From: an uncultured Eubacteriales bacterium
GTDB lineage: Bacteria > Bacillota_A > Clostridia > Christensenellales > Aristaeellaceae
Direction of reading: 5' to 3'
DNA length: 5,042 nucleotides
Assembly (NCBI GenBank): GCA_902803675.1
Contig: CADCQZ010000075.1
Span: forward strand, 1-5,042
The notes under the pieces are model-generated. The model saw nothing but the letters and a program-made list of their open reading frames with translations, did not search any database and was not told where the DNA came from. The translations under genes were made by a program, and so were the position numbers. This document shows, in pieces, positions 1 to 5,042 of this stretch. Position 1 is the first letter of the stretch. Each line of letters starts with the position of its first letter.

Positions 1-1013
1 TCCGGCACAGTGCCCCAGAAGGGCAGTTCCGGTTCCAGATAGATGCCCAGACGATCCGCCGCCGAAAAGGCCGCTTCAGGCGGGCAGCAGGTGTGGAAAC
101 GGTAATGGTTGATGCCGTAGGCCTTCGCGGTCTTCATGACCCGCGCCCAGCTCTCCTCGTCCATCGGGGCGTAGCCGGTCTCAGGGAAAAGCATGCAGTC
201 CACCCGGCCGCGCAGGAAAGTCTCCCGGCCGTTGACCAGGAGCCGGCGGCCGAATGTCTCCACGCGCCTGACACCGAAAACGGTGCTGACGGTGTCGCCG
301 TTCATCGTGACCTCCAGGGTGTGGGTCACGGGGCTGAACTCGTCCCACTCATCCAGGGGCGCCGCCGGGCGGTACGAGAGCGTCACGCCCCGGGGGCCGA
401 CCTTCGCCCGCGCCGCGGGCCCGGAATCCACCCTGTATTCCGCCTCCCCCGCCTCACAGGCGCGCGTAAAGAACCTCACTTCCTGCGCCCGGGTGGAGGA
501 AAGCACCTTCACTTCCATGATATGACCCCGCGGACGGGCCTCAAGGACCATCCTGCCCAGGATGCCCAGCCAGTTGGTCTGGGTGTCCGGAGAGGTCATA
601 TGGCCGCCGCGGGTGGGATAGCCGGTGTTGCGCACCGCGATCTCCAGCTGATGGCGGCCGGGGGAAAGGGCCGGAAGGACATAGCGGTGCGGTGTGCACA
701 GGCTGTTTTGGGCCCCGATCCGTTTACCATCCAGGAAAAGGCTCGTCCGCCTCGTCCTTTCCAGCATCAGGGTGATCTCCATGCCCTCCCAGTTTTCGGG
801 AACGACCACCTCCCGGCGGACCCACAGGCAGCCTTCAAAGGCGTAGGGATCCGTCAGGTATCCGCTGAAGCGTTCCCCGCTCTTGTGTCCCTTCTGGGCA
901 CGGGACGTGGTGTCCGGCAGGCGGATCACGTCATCATACTTTACCGGCGGCCGGCCGCCCCGGTCCGAAGTCAAGCTCATTTCCCAGATCCCGCTCAGAT
1001 CCAGATACTCCAT
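1..1013 (-). CDS. Glycoside hydrolase family 2 protein, N-terminal part (cut by window edge)
   Basis: The first 337 codons are visible and the frame stays open to the window edge. ATG at 1013 is supported by GGAGGG at 1024-1019, five bases upstream. Residues 1 to about 165 look like the beta-jellyroll sugar-binding domain of GH2 enzymes (DLSGIW at 5-10, FEGCLWVRREV near 56-66, LFLDGKRIGAQNS and HQLEIAVRNTG further on). An immunoglobulin-like beta segment follows, up to about residue 270. The (beta/alpha)8 barrel begins near 'LLVNGRETFLRGR'. GINHYRFHTCCPPEAAF at 300-316 and DRLGIYLEPELPFW at 320-333 match the conserved GH2 region with N-x-x-R and D-x-x-G-[aromatic/aliphatic]. The catalytic acid and nucleophile glutamates lie beyond the edge, so activity and substrate (galactoside, glucuronide, mannoside or other) cannot be told. 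I see no signal peptide, so it is probably cytoplasmic. It has its own promoter over the preceding gene's terminator. Family is secure; specificity is unknown. Confidence 0.93.
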   Translation of the reverse strand, partial: MEYLDLSGIWEMSLTSDRGGRPPVKYDDVIRLPDTTSRAQKGHKSGERFSGYLTDPYAFEGCLWVRREVVVPENWEGMEITLMLERTRRTSLFLDGKRIGAQNSLCTPHRYVLPALSPGRHQLEIAVRNTGYPTRGGHMTSPDTQTNWLGILGRMVLEARPRGHIMEVKVLSSTRAQEVRFFTRACEAGEAEYRVDSGPAARAKVGPRGVTLSYRPAAPLDEWDEFSPVTHTLEVTMNGDTVSTVFGVRRVETFGRRLLVNGRETFLRGRVDCMLFPETGYAPMDEESWARVMKTAKAYGINHYRFHTCCPPEAAFSAADRLGIYLEPELPFWGTVP

Positions 1014-1059
1014 CCTGTCCCTCCGATATCAAACGATAATCCATGCTCACGATGATATG

Positions 1060-1088
1060 ATTATACAATAAAAGAGGGCCTGTGACAG
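1060..1088 (-). promoter_or_regulatory. Predicted sigma70-type promoter of the GH2 gene
   Basis: Read on the minus strand, a perfect TATAAT -10 box occupies 1065-1060. A -35 box CTGTCA (four of six matches to TTGACA) occupies 1088-1083, with the preferred 17-base spacer. Transcription would start near 1053, giving a leader of about 40 bases before the GH2 start codon. The -35 box lies within the loop and inner arm of the upstream gene's terminator hairpin. This is prediction from sequence only. Confidence 0.6.
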
Positions 1089-1096
1089 CCCCCTTT
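1061..1096 (-). terminator. Rho-independent terminator of the cystatin-like gene
   Basis: On the minus strand, AAAGGGGGC (1096-1088) pairs with GCCCTCTTT (1079-1071) with a single G-U wobble, around an 8-base loop. The 3' arm runs into TTTTATT, a short T-rich tract. It begins 20 bases after the stop codon at 1117, the expected place for a terminator. The plus-strand reading is followed by GATG instead of a T tract, so it is best read as one-directional. Confidence 0.8.
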
Positions 1097-1116
1097 GATG
1101 AAAAAGACATGCGTGG

Positions 1117-1515
1117 TCAGGGCACGGACGGACCGGTGGTGAACTCCTCCGCATCCGCGTCCTCAAAGGGCATCTCGCCGATGTCGAAGGGCAGGATATC
1201 CGTAACGCTCACCTCGCCGGACAGGTCCTCATACAGGTACACCAGCGCCAGGACGCTCTGAGCACCGGGATAGACCACCGTGGCCCTGCACAGGAAGCAG
1301 TGGTTCCTGCCGGCCACCACCTGGGAGCCCAGGTAGGCCAGGGGCACGTAATCCACGCCCAGGAGCCCTTCCATGCCTTTATCGAACAGCGCGGTCTTCT
1401 CCTCCGTGAGCTCGATGGATTCGGACAGGGTCCAGCCCCCCAGTGTGTTCTCCGCCAGAGCGGAGCAGGTGAACAGCATCATGGCGATCAGTACGACAGC
1501 GATCAGTTTCCTCAT
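1117..1515 (-). CDS. Secreted cystatin-like small protein
   Basis: This encodes 132 residues from ATG at 1515. A signal peptide is clear: MRK, a hydrophobic core at residues 4-16, and SALA before a likely cut at 21/22. The mature part of about 111 residues has a cystatin-like layout: glycines 26-27 near the new N terminus, a helix-prone stretch about 37-53, then a strand and an exact QVVAG at 65-69, followed by strand-like segments (ATVVYP, VLALVYLYEDL). In cystatins, the N-terminal glycine and the Q-x-V-x-G hairpin enter the active cleft of papain-type proteases. The second-loop Pro-Trp of animal cystatins is not evident. Cys73 and Cys76 flank 'FL' just after the motif. A GTG at 1524 is an alternative start; AAAGGA at 1533-1528 is only 3 bases from it but 12 from the ATG, so neither spacing is ideal. 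The TCSALA cysteine does not make a convincing lipobox. Protease inhibition is inferred from the motif; the protein could be a structural relative with another role. Confidence 0.85.
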   Translation of the reverse strand: MRKLIAVVLIAMMLFTCSALAENTLGGWTLSESIELTEEKTALFDKGMEGLLGVDYVPLAYLGSQVVAGRNHCFLCRATVVYPGAQSVLALVYLYEDLSGEVSVTDILPFDIGEMPFEDADAEEFTTGPSVP

Positions 1516-1551
1516 TTTTCTCACTCATCCTTTCATTGATCCGGGCCCCTT

Positions 1552-1564
1552 CCGGAGGCTCCGG
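1552..1564. repeat. 13-base perfect dyad upstream of the cystatin-like gene
   Basis: CCGGAG and CTCCGG face each other around a single G. The site sits about 37 bases upstream of the start codon of the cystatin-like gene, just downstream of a -10-like TATATT (minus strand, 1571-1566) that lacks a convincing -35 box. It could be an operator or chance pairing in GC-rich DNA. Confidence 0.35.
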
Positions 1565-1577
1565 TAATATAACGCGG

Positions 1578-1605
1578 GATCGGCGATGTTTGTTCCACGC
1601 CGATC
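1578..1605. repeat. Inverted repeat between the EamA permease and the cystatin-like gene
   Basis: GATCGGCG (1578-1585) and CGCCGATC (1598-1605) form a perfect 8-base inverted repeat around a 12-base spacer. It starts 6 bases after the permease stop codon, where a terminator would lie. However, the minus-strand transcript continues with CCGCG instead of a T tract, and the other direction continues with AAAAG. It may be a transcript-end hairpin of non-canonical type, an mRNA 3' stabiliser or a protein-binding site. Confidence 0.5.
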
Positions 1606-1611
1606 AAAAGA

Positions 1612-2469
1612 TCAGGCCCGGCTGCCTCGCTTTGCCAGCAGCACGTTGTACACGACGATGCTTCCCACCACGATCACGCCTCCCACGGCGGAGAGAGCCG
1701 ACACCTTCTCCCCGTAAAACAGGGCGACCCACAGGGGATTCAGGATGGGCTCCAGACCGGTGATCAGACTGGCCGTGACCGGGGGCGTCCTTTTGATGCC
1801 CTCGGAAAAGAGGATGTAGGCGCCGCCCACCTGCACCGCGCCCAGAGCCAGTACCGCCAGGAGCACGGGAGCGGAAAAGTCCGTCTCCGAAGCGCACAGG
1901 GGCGTGAGGATGATCCCGGCCGCCAGCTGGCCCAGAAAGCAGCTGCTCAGGGCATCCGCCCTCTTCCCCGTGTTCATCATGAACACCCCGGCGTAGCAGA
2001 CGCCGGATATGAGCGCCAGAAGGTCGCCCGTGAAGCTGCCGGCCCGCAGCCCGTCGATAAAGAACAGGCACACTCCCAGGAACACGGCGGCACAGGTGAC
2101 CACGTCGATGCGCGTGGGCCTGACATGGTAGATCAGGGCCATCAAAAGGATCACGAACACCGGCGCGGTGAACTGGAGCACGATGGCATTGGCCGCCGTG
2201 GTCATTTTATTGGCCAGGGCGAACAGCGTAGTGACGCCGATCATCGCCGCCGCGCCGATGAACACCGGGCGGCTGAACACCAAACGGTGCCGCCTTATGA
2301 GCAGATACACACCGATCACCGCGGCACCGATCAGGTTCCTGGCGCCGTTCAGTGCCAGGGCCGACCAGGGGATCAGCTTGATGAACAGGCCGCCGGTACT
2401 GAAGCACACCGAGGCCAGGAATACTTTGAGCACGGCCCCCGCCCCGGGAGCCTGTTCCCGCTGAGTCAT
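1612..2469 (-). CDS. EamA/DMT-superfamily permease, ten membrane helices
   Basis: This is a 285-residue inner-membrane transporter, a normal length for the drug/metabolite transporter superfamily. ATG at 2469 follows AAGGA at 2478-2474 by four bases. About ten hydrophobic helices can be drawn: roughly 11-31, 36-57, 68-86, 93-114, 122-138, 147-166, 173-191, 199-221, 229-252 and 258-277. They form two EamA repeats. The equivalent fourth helices are recognisable in each half: 'ANAIVLQFTAPVFVILLMAL' (93-112) and 'TASLITGLEPILNPLWVALF' (232-251), the second followed by the usual short G-E-K loop. Family members move amino acids, sugars, nucleosides or other small metabolites, often outward; substrate cannot be read from sequence. 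It lies 47 bases after proC with no clear terminator, so co-transcription with the proline genes is plausible. An inverted repeat follows its stop codon. Confidence 0.92.
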   Translation of the reverse strand: MTQREQAPGAGAVLKVFLASVCFSTGGLFIKLIPWSALALNGARNLIGAAVIGVYLLIRRHRLVFSRPVFIGAAAMIGVTTLFALANKMTTAANAIVLQFTAPVFVILLMALIYHVRPTRIDVVTCAAVFLGVCLFFIDGLRAGSFTGDLLALISGVCYAGVFMMNTGKRADALSSCFLGQLAAGIILTPLCASETDFSAPVLLAVLALGAVQVGGAYILFSEGIKRTPPVTASLITGLEPILNPLWVALFYGEKVSALSAVGGVIVVGSIVVYNVLLAKRGSRA

Positions 2470-2516
2470 AAGATCCTTTCCGCCCCGTTCCCGCGTGGGG
2501 GTCAGTCACGGGTCTG

Positions 2517-3326
2517 TCAGGAACCGGATTTTTTCATCTCCACCGACTTGACATAGGACGCGGTGACCGCGTCGATCACGGCATAGCGTACGGCGCGCTC
2601 CTCCAGGGCCGCCACGCCCTCGATGGTGCTGCCGGCCGGGGAGCAGACCTCGCCCCGCAGGACGGCCGGGTCCTTCCCCGTCTCCTTCAGATAAGCCGCG
2701 GTGCCGTCCACCATCTGAAGCGCAAGGCGCGCGCTCTGCTCCCTGGACAGGCCGCAGCGGACGCCGCCGTCGATCATCGCCTCGATAAACAGGCACAGAT
2801 ACGCGGGGCCGCAGCCGGCCACCGCGCTGGCGGCGTCGATCCTGTTCTCCGGCAGCTTCATCACCAGGCCGCCGGGCGCCATCAGATCTTTAAAGGCCGC
2901 CTCTTCATCGGCGGTGACGCCCTCACCGGGCCAATAGAGAAGCGCGCCCTTCCCCACCGCCGCGGGGAGATTGGGCATCACGCGGATCACGGGGCATTCG
3001 TTCAGCCAGGAGGAGATAGTGCCCGCTGTGAGGCCGGCCGCCATGGTGACCACCACGAACCGGTCCTGCCGGGCCGAGAGGATATCGCGGATACCGTCCA
3101 GGGTATCCTTCATCATCTGGGGCTTCACTCCCAGGAAGATCATGTCACATTTCTCGGCGATCTCGGATACCGTGGAGGGCACGGTGCCGTGGGCCTTCTG
3201 ATGGGCCTTTAATTTGCCCTCGTCCAGGTCCGCGGTGAACACCCGGTCCCCGCCGGCTTTCTTGGCCGCTACCGCCGCCAGGGCGCCGCCCATATTGCCG
3301 CAGCCGATAAATCCGATCCTGTCCAT
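2517..3326 (-). CDS. proC: Pyrroline-5-carboxylate reductase
   Basis: This cytoplasmic enzyme carries out the last step of proline synthesis, reducing 1-pyrroline-5-carboxylate to proline with NAD(P)H. The 269-residue length is standard. The Rossmann motif GFIGCGNMG is at residues 5-13 (G8-x-G10-x-x-G13), VKPQ at 67-70, RVMPNLPAAVG at 115-125 and AGCGPAY at 170-176. The family signature near the C terminus runs from about 223 to 242 (CSPAGST at 228-234, then GVAALE). The MPN-T-P motif has Leu119 where many homologues carry Thr. The frame is open further upstream to 3443, but that part overlaps proA and has no family similarity. ATG at 3326 is chosen because it starts directly at the nucleotide-binding strand and has a strong ribosome site. 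It starts 8 bases after the proA stop, so translation is probably coupled. Confidence 0.97.
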   Translation of the reverse strand: MDRIGFIGCGNMGGALAAVAAKKAGGDRVFTADLDEGKLKAHQKAHGTVPSTVSEIAEKCDMIFLGVKPQMMKDTLDGIRDILSARQDRFVVVTMAAGLTAGTISSWLNECPVIRVMPNLPAAVGKGALLYWPGEGVTADEEAAFKDLMAPGGLVMKLPENRIDAASAVAGCGPAYLCLFIEAMIDGGVRCGLSREQSARLALQMVDGTAAYLKETGKDPAVLRGEVCSPAGSTIEGVAALEERAVRYAVIDAVTASYVKSVEMKKSGS

Positions 3327-3329
3327 AAG

Positions 3330-3336
3330 CCACCTC
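3330..3336 (-). promoter_or_regulatory. Ribosome binding site of proC, embedded in the proA stop
   Basis: GAGGTGG at 3336-3330 on the minus strand lies three bases before the proC ATG and overlaps the last two bases of the proA TGA (3337-3335). It fixes the proC start at 3326 over the longer open frame. It also implies that ribosomes finishing proA are placed to reinitiate on proC. Confidence 0.8.
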
Positions 3337-4594
3337 ACCTTGTCTGTCCGCTGCCGCGGACGACGTATTTGTACGCGTTCAGTTCCCTCAGGCCCATGGG
3401 TCCGCGGGCATGGAGCTTCTGGGTGGAGATGCCCATCTCGCACCCCAGGCCGAACTCGCCCCCGTCGGTGAACCGGGTGGACGCGTTCACATACACCGCC
3501 GCGGAATCCACTCCCCGGACGAATCTCTCCGCCGCGGCGTCATCCGCCGTGATGATCGCGTCCGAATGCCCGGTGGAGTGGCGGGCGATATGGTCGATGG
3601 CCGCCTCGACACCGGGCACCACAGCCACAGCCAGGATATAATCCAGGAACTCCGTGTCGAAATCCTCCGGCCCGGCGGGCGTGCCCGGGATGATCCCCGC
3701 GGCGCGCTCATCCAGGCGCAGCTCCACCGGCGCAAGGCCCCGGGCGGCCCGGTCGTCCACAAGGCGGGCCTTCAGGCGGGGCAGGAAAGTTTCCGCCGCG
3801 TCCGTATGCACCAGCAGGACCTCCTCGGCGTTGCACACCGACGGCCGGCTCGTTTTGGCGTTCTCCACGATATCGAGGGCCATGTCAAGATCCGCCGCCG
3901 CGTCCACATAGATATGGCAGATGCCGGTGCCCGTCTGGATGCAGGGCACCTTGGCGTTCTCCACGCAGGTCCTGATGAGGCCTGCCCCGCCCCGGGGGAT
4001 CAGCAGATCGATGAGGCCCGCCGCCTCCATCATCTCCACCGCGCTGGAGCGGGCCGTGTCCTCCACGAAGCCCACCAGGTCCGGGGGCAGGCCTGTATCC
4101 TGAAGCCCCAGACGGATGGCCCTGACGATGGCGGCATTGGAACGGAAGGCGTCCCGCCCGCCCCTGAGCACCGCCGCGTTGCCCGATTTGAGGGCCAGGG
4201 CCGCGGCGTCCGAGGTGACGTTCGGCCGGCTCTCGTAGATGATCCCGATCACTCCCAGGGGCACGGATACCTTCTCGATCCGAAGGCCGTTGGGGCGCAC
4301 CGTGCGCTCGATCACCCGGCCCACGGGATCCTCAAGGCCGCGGACCGACAGTATCCCGTCCGCCATGGCGCGGATCCGGGCCTCCGTCAGCTTCAGCCGG
4401 TCGGTCATCACGGGCCCGAGGCGCGCGGACGCGGCCGACACATCGGTCTCATTGGCCTCAAGGATGGCGCCCATCCCGCCGATCAAACGCGAGGCGATGT
4501 TTTCAAGCGCCCTGTTTTTCACCTCGGACGGGGCGGCCGCCAGCAGGGGCGCCGCTTCCTTCGCCCGGCGCAGGATGTTAAGAGTAGCTGTCAT
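3335..4594 (-). CDS. proA: Gamma-glutamyl phosphate reductase (glutamate-5-semialdehyde dehydrogenase)
   Basis: This enzyme reduces gamma-glutamyl phosphate to glutamate-5-semialdehyde with NADPH, the second step of proline synthesis; the product cyclises to pyrroline-5-carboxylate for ProC. The 419-residue length is that of full ProA proteins. The family is an aldehyde dehydrogenase relative. [17 protein letters not shown] at 114-130 and the [10 protein letters not shown] segment at 137-146 belong to the coenzyme-binding part. The catalytic cysteine is Cys254 in [10 protein letters not shown]. The classical ProA signature is matched in full from Val326 to Ile347 (H335, H339, ST at 340-341, H343, SD at 344-345). 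[22 protein letters not shown] near 381-402 is also typical. ATG at 4594 overlaps the proB stop in an ATGA arrangement and is preceded by GGGAGG at 4608-4603 with an 8-base spacer, lying within proB. The gene is intact and shows no missing key residue. Confidence 0.98.
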   Translation of the reverse strand: MTATLNILRRAKEAAPLLAAAPSEVKNRALENIASRLIGGMGAILEANETDVSAASARLGPVMTDRLKLTEARIRAMADGILSVRGLEDPVGRVIERTVRPNGLRIEKVSVPLGVIGIIYESRPNVTSDAAALALKSGNAAVLRGGRDAFRSNAAIVRAIRLGLQDTGLPPDLVGFVEDTARSSAVEMMEAAGLIDLLIPRGGAGLIRTCVENAKVPCIQTGTGICHIYVDAAADLDMALDIVENAKTSRPSVCNAEEVLLVHTDAAETFLPRLKARLVDDRAARGLAPVELRLDERAAGIIPGTPAGPEDFDTEFLDYILAVAVVPGVEAAIDHIARHSTGHSDAIITADDAAAERFVRGVDSAAVYVNASTRFTDGGEFGLGCEMGISTQKLHARGPMGLRELNAYKYVVRGSGQTR

Positions 4595-5042
4595 TGCTCT
4601 TTCCTCCCGATAAAGCGGGTGCCGGCCGGAAGGCCTTCCACCGCGTCATAGATCACTTTGGGCCGCGCGCCGTTCACGATGACCATATCACACCCGGCCT
4701 TCATGCACAGGGCTGCCGCGGTGAGCTTGGTGGCCATCCCGCCGGTGCCCAGGCCCGAGACACTGCCCCCCGCCGACGCGAGGATCGTGTCCGTCAGTTC
4801 CGTCACTTCCGGGATCAGCCGGGCCCCGGGATCCGTCCGGGGATCGGCGGTGTAGAGCCCGTCGATATCCGACAGGATCACCATCAGGTCAGCCTTCACG
4901 CTCACCGCCACCAGAGCGCCCAGGGTGTCATTGTCCCCCACGGCGATCTCCTCGGTGACCACGGTGTCGTTCTCATTGATGACCGGGAGCGCCCCCAGCT
5001 CCAGCAGACGACCGAGGGTGTTGACGAAATTCTCATGCCGGA
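4591..5042 (-). CDS. proB: Glutamate 5-kinase, C-terminal part (cut by window edge)
   Basis: This is the first enzyme of proline synthesis, which phosphorylates glutamate with ATP to gamma-glutamyl phosphate; in this family it is the step inhibited by proline. The last 149 residues are visible; the start and roughly 110-120 residues lie beyond the right edge. The amino acid kinase fold is clear: INENDT at visible residues 21-26 (glutamate-binding region), EEIAVGDND at 30-38, [13 protein letters not shown] at 56-68, and GTGGMATK at 98-105 (nucleotide-binding region with the conserved Lys). The protein ends with [10 protein letters not shown] directly after the kinase domain, so the PUA domain found at the C terminus of E. 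coli-type ProB is absent. This is the short form of about 260-270 residues known in some Bacillota. A GTG at 4962 inside the gene is not the start, since the conserved INENDT region lies upstream of it in the same frame. The stop overlaps the proA ATG. Confidence 0.96.
   Translation of the reverse strand, partial: RHENFVNTLGRLLELGALPVINENDTVVTEEIAVGDNDTLGALVAVSVKADLMVILSDIDGLYTADPRTDPGARLIPEVTELTDTILASAGGSVSGLGTGGMATKLTAAALCMKAGCDMVIVNGARPKVIYDAVEGLPAGTRFIGRKEQ
4603..4608 (-). promoter_or_regulatory. Ribosome binding site of proA inside proB
   Basis: GGGAGG at 4608-4603 on the minus strand sits 8 bases before the proA ATG at 4594, within the last codons of proB. The strong match and spacing support the overlapping start and separate initiation of proA in addition to coupling. 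Confidence 0.75.

Noticed and set aside
1027..1038. TATC-GTTT-GATA dyad in the GH2 leader as a repressor operator
   Set aside because: The arms are only four bases and do not extend outward. The position suits an operator, but such short dyads are common by chance and no regulator gene is in view.
93..1055. A 320-codon open frame on the plus strand opposite the GH2 gene
   Set aside because: The minus strand gives a coherent GH2 protein with a good ribosome site and promoter. The plus-strand product has no recognisable domain and shadow-like composition.
1455..1470. Lipoprotein signal in the cystatin-like protein (Cys in LFTCSALA)
   Set aside because: The residues before the cysteine (L-F-T) fit the lipobox poorly, while the ALA site after it fits a standard signal peptidase I cut well.
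2470..2516. Terminator between proC and the EamA permease
   Set aside because: A weak bulged pairing of CCCGTG with CACGCGGG can be drawn, but it is followed by GAACGGGG with no T tract, so it does not look like an intrinsic terminator.
2517..3443. A longer proC start at 3443
   Set aside because: The extra 39 residues overlap the end of proA in another frame, have no proC similarity, and would place the Rossmann motif far from the N terminus. ATG at 3326 has a strong ribosome site.
3410..4651. A 413-codon open frame on the plus strand opposite proA
   Set aside because: It lies antisense to an intact proA with complete catalytic motifs. Its translation is low-complexity, rich in Arg, Gly, His and Asp, as expected from GC-rich codon shadows, and resembles no family I know.
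1..5042. CRISPR array, tRNA, rRNA, insertion sequence or phage genes
   Set aside because: I found no regularly spaced direct repeats, no cloverleaf-type tRNA, no transposase or integrase motifs and no terminal inverted repeats with target duplications. The genes fill nearly all the window.

Overview
The window reads as a compact, GC-rich bacterial chromosome segment in which all six recognisable genes lie on the minus strand, so transcription runs from the right edge to the left. Strong GGAGG-type ribosome binding sites, a short glutamate 5-kinase and a secreted cystatin-like protein point to a Clostridia-like Bacillota member of gut or rumen type. That placement is an inference from style; no marker gene here fixes the taxon.

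Right half (2517-5042): a proline biosynthesis operon in pathway order. It starts with the 3' part of proB (glutamate 5-kinase, cut by the window edge), overlaps by 4 bases into a complete proA (gamma-glutamyl phosphate reductase), and 8 bases later continues into a complete proC (pyrroline-5-carboxylate reductase). Together the three enzymes take glutamate to proline. ProB stops right after the kinase domain, so it lacks the C-terminal PUA domain of longer homologues.

Middle (1612-2469): a ten-helix EamA/DMT-family permease starts 47 bases after proC with no clear terminator between them, so it may be read through from the proline operon. Its substrate cannot be read from the sequence.

Left half: a 96-base gap with two inverted repeats leads to a small exported protein (1117-1515). 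Its mature part has a cystatin-like layout: N-terminal glycines, a helix, then an exact QVVAG loop motif. This is the most unusual gene here. It ends at a rho-independent terminator (1061-1096). A sigma70-type promoter sits on top of that terminator and drives the last gene, a glycoside hydrolase family 2 enzyme whose first 337 codons are visible (1-1013).

The window is mostly housekeeping plus accessory carbohydrate and secretion functions. I see no mobile element, CRISPR array, tRNA, rRNA or phage gene. Every gap between genes is shorter than about 105 bases. Long open frames on the plus strand are shadows of the GC-rich minus-strand genes.
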